Assembly: GCA_026391805.1 (NCBI GenBank)
Contig: JAPLDJ010000015.1
Location: forward strand, 124,001 to 188,000
Origin: Bacteroidota bacterium
Lineage (GTDB): Bacteria > Bacteroidota > Bacteroidia > Bacteroidales > FEN-979
Reading direction: 5' to 3'
Length of the DNA stretch: 64,000 nt
Below are positions 58,080 to 64,000 of the stretch, piece after piece. Positions within the stretch are counted from its first letter, which is position 1, and each line of letters begins with the position of its first letter. The notes under the pieces are model-generated. The model did no database searches. It saw only the letters and a program-made list of their open reading frames with translations, and was not told the DNA's origin. The translations under genes were made by a program, and so were the position numbers.

Positions 58080-58459
58080 CAATCCCAGTCCAGGGCCTTC
58101 TTCCGGATGATATAATAGAACCCGAAAAGCAGGAAGCCCAGGAACAGCAGCATCTCCAGGAATCCATTCCAGCCGAACTCCTTGAAGTTGATGGCCCATG
58201 GATAAAAGAAGATGATCTCCACATCGAATAAGACAAACAGGATCGCGATCAGGAAATACTGCACCGAAAAAGGAAAACGGGCATTTCCCTTCACCTCTAT
58301 CCCGCATTCAAAATTCTCCTCTTTCCGCAGGGTATGGATCCGTTTCCGTTTCCCCCCAATGTAATGGGTAACGGTCATCGTTAGCGCGACAAAACCGAAT
58401 GCCACCACCGACTGGATAAGGATAGGGAAGTAATCCGACGAGAAAAATGACCGTTCCAT
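58079..58459 (-). CDS. nuoA: NADH-quinone oxidoreductase subunit A
   Basis: [44 protein letters not shown]. Confidence 0.97.
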   Translation of the reverse strand: MERSFFSSDYFPILIQSVVAFGFVALTMTVTHYIGGKRKRIHTLRKEENFECGIEVKGNARFPFSVQYFLIAILFVLFDVEIIFFYPWAINFKEFGWNGFLEMLLFLGFLLFGFYYIIRKKALDWD

Positions 58460-58557
58460 TGTTTAGAATTATTCTTTACAAAGATACCTTTTTTTCCAAA
58501 AAATCAGGGAACAGGATAAAATTAATAATTTTGGCGCTCCATAATATCCCATCGTTG

Positions 58558-60393
58558 ATGAATGCAATGCCCCTGTTGATCGCAGCGCTTGCCCTGTTCG
58601 CACTCGCCTATCGTTTTTACTTCGCTTTTATCTCCGCCAGGGTTCTTGTGCTTGACGATACGCGGGTCATGCCTTCCTCAAAGCTATACGATGGCCAGAA
58701 CTATTACCCCATGAACCGGTGGATCCTGTTCGGCCATCATTTTGCCGCCATTGCCGGGGCAGGTCCCCTGGTCGGGCCAGTGCTCGCCTGCCAGTTCGGA
58801 TATTTCCCGGGGTTCCTCTGGATGGTGATCGGGGCCGTCATGGCCGGAGCCGTTCATGATATTGTTATCCTGACAGCCTCGGTCCGCCATGACGGGAAAT
58901 CGCTGGCCGAGATCGCCCGCCTGGAGATCGGGAAAATTTCCAGCAGCATTACCGCTTCCGTCGCCACTTTTATTATAATCATCATAGCGCTGGCAGGACT
59001 GGGGCTTGTTGTTGTGAATGCGCTGTCGGAGAGTTCCTGGGGCACGTTCACCATCGCGGCAACGATCCCCATTGCCATATTCATGGGAATCTGGATGTTC
59101 AAATTCCGGAAAGGAAAAACCGCGGAAGCCACCGTCATGGGGGTGATCCTTCTCTCCCTCGCCGTGATCTTCGGCAAATACATCCCCGGATCCCCGTTTG
59201 CTTCCTGGTTTCATTACGATCGCAAGACGCTGACATTGCTGCTGGCCGGCTATGGATTTTTCGCTTCCGTGCTGCCGGTCTGGCTGCTGCTCTCGCCGCG
59301 CGATTACCTGAGTTCAATCATGAAACTGGGGGTGGTGGCCATGCTGGCGATCGGGATCATCATTGTGGCCCCTAACCTCAAAATGCCGGCATTTACAGCG
59401 TATGCCTGGGGGGGCGGACCGATCATTCCCGGGGCGCTCTTTCCCTACCTGTTCATCACCATCGCCTGCGGGGCCATTTCGGGGTTCCATTCCCTGATCA
59501 GTTCGGGTACCACGCCCAAGATGCTGATGAAAGAATCGCACATTAAATCCATTGCCGCCGGTTCGATGCTGGTTGAGGGCGCCGTCAGCATTCTTGCAAT
59601 GATTGCCGCTGCCAGCCTCTTTCCCCTCGATTATTTCCAGATCAATGTATCGCCTGAAAAATTTCAGCAGATCCTTCCCCAGCTGCATGCGATGGGTTTC
59701 ACCACCTCCGATCTCTCCCGGCTTTCGGCCGAAGTGGGGGAAAAAGTTATAGGCAGGACGGGCGGGGCTGTATCGCTGGCCGTCGGGATGGCCCAGATCT
59801 TTTCATCCATCCCGGGATTAAAAGGATTGATGTCGTACTGGTACCATTTTGCGATCATGTTCGAGGCGCTGTTCATCCTCACCACCATTGATGCCGGGAC
59901 ACGCGTGGCACGGTTTATCCTCCAGGAAAGTTTCGGAAGATTTTACAAGCCTTTCGGACGGGCCGACTGGCTGCCCGGAAACCTGGCCGCCAGTGCCCTG
60001 GTCGTTATCTTTTGGGGATATTTTATCTATACCGGAACAGTATCAACGATTTGGCCGATGTTCGGCACCGCCAACCAGCTCCTGGCCACCATTGCGCTTG
60101 CCATCGGAACATCCTGGATCATCAACCAGGGTAAAATAAGGTACGCATGGATCACCATCCTGCCGATGACATTTGTCGGCATCACTACATTAACAGCCGG
60201 AATTCTCAACATAAAAAACATCTACCTCCCGCAGGCTGCTGATCCCGGCCTTCGCATTCATGGGATCATCAACATGACACTGACCGTGGTGATCATGCTC
60301 TCGGTGGTGATCATTATCAAAGATGCGCTCCCGCAATGGCTTGCAGCATGGAAAGGTGCAAGAAAAGTTCCGGGAAAGATAAAGGTGGATTAA
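58558..60393 (+). CDS. cstA: Carbon starvation protein A (CstA family peptide/pyruvate transporter)
   Basis: [76 protein letters not shown]; internal ATG 58558 preferred. Confidence 0.95.
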   Translation: MNAMPLLIAALALFALAYRFYFAFISARVLVLDDTRVMPSSKLYDGQNYYPMNRWILFGHHFAAIAGAGPLVGPVLACQFGYFPGFLWMVIGAVMAGAVHDIVILTASVRHDGKSLAEIARLEIGKISSSITASVATFIIIIIALAGLGLVVVNALSESSWGTFTIAATIPIAIFMGIWMFKFRKGKTAEATVMGVILLSLAVIFGKYIPGSPFASWFHYDRKTLTLLLAGYGFFASVLPVWLLLSPRDYLSSIMKLGVVAMLAIGIIIVAPNLKMPAFTAYAWGGGPIIPGALFPYLFITIACGAISGFHSLISSGTTPKMLMKESHIKSIAAGSMLVEGAVSILAMIAAASLFPLDYFQINVSPEKFQQILPQLHAMGFTTSDLSRLSAEVGEKVIGRTGGAVSLAVGMAQIFSSIPGLKGLMSYWYHFAIMFEALFILTTIDAGTRVARFILQESFGRFYKPFGRADWLPGNLAASALVVIFWGYFIYTGTVSTIWPMFGTANQLLATIALAIGTSWIINQGKIRYAWITILPMTFVGITTLTAGILNIKNIYLPQAADPGLRIHGIINMTLTVVIMLSVVIIIKDALPQWLAAWKGARKVPGKIKVD

Positions 60394-60402
60394 AGGAATG
60401 TC

Positions 60403-61803
60403 TTAATCCTGCAGCACCTCTTTTGTCTGATATTTCTTCGCCTTCTCCTCATCAAATTCCCCCTCCCATCGTGCAATAACAGCCGTGGCCAGGCAGTTGC
60501 CGATGACATTTACGGCGGTCCTGGCCATGTCCATCAATTCATCGATCCCCAGGATGATAAAGATCGGCCAGACCGGCAAACCGAAATTGGTGGCCGTTCC
60601 CAGCAGGATGACAAGGGATGCCCGCGGAACGCCTGCAACGCCCTTGCTGGTCAGCATCAGGGTGACCATCATCACCAGCTGTGTGCCGAGATTCATTTGA
60701 ATACCGCTGATCTGTGCAATAAAAATGGATGCAAGCGCAAGGTACAGGGTTGTTCCGTCGAGGTTGAAACTGTAACCGGTAGGGATCACGAAAGCAACTA
60801 TCTTCCTCGGAACCCCGAACCGTTCCATGTTTTCCATGGCAATGGGAAGTGCCGCTTCTGAACTGGTTGTGGCAAAGGCAAGCGTTGCTGGTTCGGTAAT
60901 GGCGACGATAAATTTTCTGACGGGGATCCTGAACAGCAGGGCGACGGGAAGCAACACCAGAAGGAGGAAAAGTAAAAGGGCAATGTAAAGAGTAGCCAGC
61001 AACTGGGCAAGGTTCACAAGAATTCCAATTCCCATATGGCCGACACTGTATGCAATTGCAGCAAAAACGGCAAAAGGGGCGAAGTACATGATCATGTTCG
61101 TGAATCGGAACATTACCTCCGACAATGCTTCCGCAAAATTGACCATGGGACGGCGGTACTTCTCCTTCACCAGGGCTACAGCGATCCCGAAGAGAATGCT
61201 GAAAACCACGATCTGCAGGACCTGTCCTTCGGCAACGGATTTTGCAATGTTCTCAGGGAAAATATGAAGAACGAGCTGTTCCCAGGTTTGTTTTGGGACT
61301 TCGGGCAGTGTTCCATGGGCCATCTCCGGGGGAACAGTTACACCGATACCCGCCCTGCTCAGGTTGATCGCCAGCAGGCCGATGAACAGTGCTATGGTGG
61401 AAACAACTTCAAAATAGAGGATCGACTTCCATCCCATCCGCCCTACCTGCCTGAGGTTCGAATGGCCGGCAATACCCACCACCAGTGTACCAAAAAGAAG
61501 AGGAGCAATAATCGTTTTTATCAGGTTCAGGAAGACCTTGCTGATAACGTTCAGATGTATGGCCACTGCCGGAAAGTCTTCACCGAATTCCGCTCCTGCA
61601 ATCATGCTCAGCATGATCCAGGCTGTTAATGACTTCCTTCTGTAAGCATAAACCGCGATGACCAGGATTACCAGCCAGCGGGATCCCGCAAGAACCCATT
61701 GCGGAAGTCCAGCGAGTGAATAATGCTTTAAAACCGTCAGGAGGGCTGCAAAGATCGTGGTAAACAGGAAAGAGAACAGAAGAATACCAGATGACCTTTT
61801 CAT
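60403..61803 (-). CDS. Dicarboxylate/amino acid:cation symporter (DAACS family)
   Basis: NVISKVFLNLIKTIIAPLLFGTLVVGIAG, FATTSSEAALPIAMENMERFGVP, IPTGYSFNLDGTTLYLALASIFIAQ. Confidence 0.95.
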   Translation of the reverse strand: MKRSSGILLFSFLFTTIFAALLTVLKHYSLAGLPQWVLAGSRWLVILVIAVYAYRRKSLTAWIMLSMIAGAEFGEDFPAVAIHLNVISKVFLNLIKTIIAPLLFGTLVVGIAGHSNLRQVGRMGWKSILYFEVVSTIALFIGLLAINLSRAGIGVTVPPEMAHGTLPEVPKQTWEQLVLHIFPENIAKSVAEGQVLQIVVFSILFGIAVALVKEKYRRPMVNFAEALSEVMFRFTNMIMYFAPFAVFAAIAYSVGHMGIGILVNLAQLLATLYIALLLFLLLVLLPVALLFRIPVRKFIVAITEPATLAFATTSSEAALPIAMENMERFGVPRKIVAFVIPTGYSFNLDGTTLYLALASIFIAQISGIQMNLGTQLVMMVTLMLTSKGVAGVPRASLVILLGTATNFGLPVWPIFIILGIDELMDMARTAVNVIGNCLATAVIARWEGEFDEEKAKKYQTKEVLQD

Positions 61804-61903
61804 GCTTCGTATTTATACAAAAATATTAAATAAATGCACATTGCCCCGGAATAAATCCTTATCCGATATTCTATAATAAAACGATTAATCTGATATTTTT
61901 AAC

Positions 61904-61934
61904 TTGACTTTTTTTCATTTTCGCCGTACTTTCG
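61904..61934 (+). promoter_or_regulatory. Candidate Bacteroidota promoter (TTGAC-like -33 / TACTTTCG -7)
   Basis: TTG at 61904-61906, 20-nt gap, TACTTTCG at 61927-61934. Confidence 0.45.
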
Positions 61935-61988
61935 TCATACTGCAATTCAGTAATCCAAATCATTAAGTTTAACCAAATCAAAAAAACC

Positions 61989-63641
61989 ATGAAAAAATTT
62001 ACCCGTTTCTTTACCCTGGCAATGGCCGCGATGCTGATGTTTCTGACCAGTTTAAATGCCCAGTACAAACCATCTTCACCCGCATTCGGATCAGACGTTC
62101 AGCTCTTCTCATACGTTGATTGTACGAATGCCTCTTCGCATATTTATGTTGCTAATAACGGATGGATATACATTCTTACAAAACTCGAAGCGTCCGCCAT
62201 CAACTACCAGGCCTGGCGTGTTTTTTATTCCTCCGACGATGGTGTTTCATTCACCCAGCTGTGCCAGTGGGAATATACGACTACTGATTACATACTCCAG
62301 GATTGTGATATTGTGGTGACCGGCGAAAATTCAGGTGATATCAGGCTCTGGATCGCCGAGGTTACAAATTCAGGAACTGTTACCCCTCATAATGCTTATC
62401 TCCGTGTCAATGAATTTGATGCTGCAGGGAATTTTATCGCCCAGGCAGATTACCTCGATTATGGCGCAGCCCCGAATCAGCTATACAGTGTGGCATTAGC
62501 CACAGATTATCGTTCACCAGGAACGCTCGGGACTCCTTTTTCCATTGGCGTCGCTTATACCGGGAATTACTCATCCAGCGACTGGCTTTCCTATGACTGG
62601 TCACTGGATGGCGGGGGATCATTTACCGGGTATGATTGTTACGGGCCAGCGGGCGCCGGGACACTCGGACGGGTCAGTCTCAGCCTCGGAGCAACATTGT
62701 CAAATCCCGGAGGACGCATGGCAGTGGCATTTGAAATGGACAAGGTCGGCGATCAGGGCAACATCGGGGTGATCAGCAAGTATATCGAATACACTAATGT
62801 CTTTTCATCATGGACTACGCCTGTTACCGTGAATATGACCTACGCCCCTTCTGCCGGAAAATGCCGCTATCCGACCATCCGTATCGCAGACAATAATGCT
62901 GTTGATCCGACCATCGCTTTAGATTATGTTCCAATAATTGTTGCTTATGAAGACTGGAGCAGCGGTGCAAGTGCTGTTGACATCATGTACAATGCGTTGA
63001 AAGCATCCTATGTAGACCTGACCCAGCCAACTGTTTCAGATTTTTATGGAAACTGGCTTGGCGCCGGGAATGGTCACAGCGAGAAAGAACCGAACTTTTC
63101 CTTTGATAAGCTTTATAACAATTTTCTGCTCACCTATGCCTCCGACTATAACAATGTTTGTGAATACGAGTGGACAAGCATGAACGACATTCTGTCTGGA
63201 TTCTGGGCAGACTGGGGGAATTACCGCGATGCAAGCACACCGATGCCATGGGCTGTTCAACCCAAGGTTGATATCAACCCGATGCACGGAAATGGATCCT
63301 GTTATTCATGGACACAGGAGAATCCGATCTATCCCGGGATGTATCAGATTCTCTTCGATGCTGAATGGTCCACCGTCGGGATTGGCGAACCTCAGGGACA
63401 GATTTCCGACAATTCTTTCGTCCTGAACCCGAATCCTGCAAAAGAATTCGTTAAGATCAGGTTCAGCAAAACGGGAGATTACACAGTCACAATGACGAGC
63501 CTTCTCGGACAGGAAGTCCTGAACACAATCCTTCATGGCTCAGAAAGCACACTTCAGTTGGGTGATATTGCCCCGGGAGTTTACATGGTCAGAGTTACCG
63601 GAAACGGTATCAGTGCCATGAAAAAACTGGTGGTGAATTAA
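61989..63641 (+). CDS. Exported T9SS cargo protein of unknown function
   Basis: Signal peptide; C-term LNPNPAKEFVKIRFSKTGDYTVTMTSLLGQEVL...MKKLVVN; central region resembles a sialidase/BNR-type propeller but no firm motif. Confidence 0.75.
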   Translation: MKKFTRFFTLAMAAMLMFLTSLNAQYKPSSPAFGSDVQLFSYVDCTNASSHIYVANNGWIYILTKLEASAINYQAWRVFYSSDDGVSFTQLCQWEYTTTDYILQDCDIVVTGENSGDIRLWIAEVTNSGTVTPHNAYLRVNEFDAAGNFIAQADYLDYGAAPNQLYSVALATDYRSPGTLGTPFSIGVAYTGNYSSSDWLSYDWSLDGGGSFTGYDCYGPAGAGTLGRVSLSLGATLSNPGGRMAVAFEMDKVGDQGNIGVISKYIEYTNVFSSWTTPVTVNMTYAPSAGKCRYPTIRIADNNAVDPTIALDYVPIIVAYEDWSSGASAVDIMYNALKASYVDLTQPTVSDFYGNWLGAGNGHSEKEPNFSFDKLYNNFLLTYASDYNNVCEYEWTSMNDILSGFWADWGNYRDASTPMPWAVQPKVDINPMHGNGSCYSWTQENPIYPGMYQILFDAEWSTVGIGEPQGQISDNSFVLNPNPAKEFVKIRFSKTGDYTVTMTSLLGQEVLNTILHGSESTLQLGDIAPGVYMVRVTGNGISAMKKLVVN

Positions 63642-63713
63642 TAAACTCACCCCCTCAATCCCCCTCTCTTTATTAAAAAGAGAGGGGGAAACCGAAGGCG
63701 GGGGTGAGTTTAT
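63641..63713. repeat. Nested 73-bp hairpin element abutting the stop codon
   Basis: Outer ATAAACTCACCCCC / GGGGGTGAGTTTAT (14 bp) and inner CCCCCTCTCTTT / AAAGAGAGGGGG (12 bp), both perfect. Confidence 0.9.
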
Positions 63714-63746
63714 AAAAAAGCCCGGGAAGAGAAATCAACCCGGGCT
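63714..63746. terminator. Terminator-like hairpin
   Basis: aaaaaaGCCCGGG aagagaaatcaa CCCGGGC. Confidence 0.65.
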
Positions 63747-63769
63747 CCTGTTTTCAGCGTTGAGGCACC

Positions 63770-64000
63770 CTAAAAATATTTATTGATAATCTTGTAAAGT
63801 TCTGTCTGTTCTTCATCCATTTCGAGAAGCTTTGATTTTGTATGCTTAGAATCTGGCAATGTGTAGGTTATCTGATACATATTGTGAGTCAATTCTGCTG
63901 CTCTTTTCAATGAAATGGCTGATTTCTCTACGTACAGTATTCTTTCAAGTTCCTTATAAATGCAATATGCGGTAAATGAAATGCAGACGTGTGCTTCAAT
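63770..64000 (-). mobile_element. IS4/IS1634-like DDE transposase, C-terminal part (truncated by window end)
   Basis: Minus-strand translation from the edge: IEAHVCISFTAYCIYKELERILYVEKSAISLKRAAELTHNMYQITYTLPDSKHTKSKLLEMDEEQTELYKIINKYF*; IEAHxCISFxAYxxYKELER is typical of the C-terminus of this transposase group. Confidence 0.75.

Noticed and set aside
58447-58557. N-terminal extension of CstA in the ORF track
   Set aside because: The extension overlaps nuoA on the other strand and precedes a normal membrane-protein start at 58558.
58558-61803. CstA and DAACS symporter as a novel transport system
   Set aside because: Both are standard families on opposite strands; simple convergent neighbours.

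Overview
The window is a chromosomal segment of a Bacteroidota genome. This is inferred from Por/T9SS C-terminal sorting domains, TAnnTTTG-type -7 elements, DUF2490/DUF4956/FISUMP families and BlaR1-TonB fusions; no rRNA is present to confirm it. In order it holds: a truncated acyl-CoA synthetase; a Phe/Tyr catabolic operon (homogentisate dioxygenase, HPPD, fumarylacetoacetase, flavin reductase, aromatic amino acid hydroxylase); a minus-strand cluster of DUF2490, DUF4956, VTC-like polyphosphate polymerase, two small exported proteins, a CotH-like kinase, a beta-propeller protein and an aryl-sulfotransferase; an M16 peptidase; two FISUMP proteins; a small c-type-cytochrome-like lipoprotein; a tandem duplication of ~1100-aa GEVED/PKD-like T9SS adhesins; an acylating aldehyde dehydrogenase; a BlaI/BlaR-TonB pair; CtpA-like peptidase; SOD; GlyRS; a transglutaminase-like protein; a ferritin-like protein; a complete 14-gene nuoA-N operon; CstA; a dicarboxylate/glutamate symporter; a further T9SS protein; and the C-terminus of an IS4/IS1634-like transposase cut by the window edge. 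The two best leads are (1) the VTC + DUF4956 + CotH + DUF2490 cluster, a candidate phosphoryl/polyphosphate surface-modification system of unknown function, and (2) a recurring class of intergenic elements in which a different 7-16 nt word is iterated, often as a hairpin, placed at gene 3' ends and sometimes overlapping the stop codon. All calls come from reading the sequence; no database search was run.
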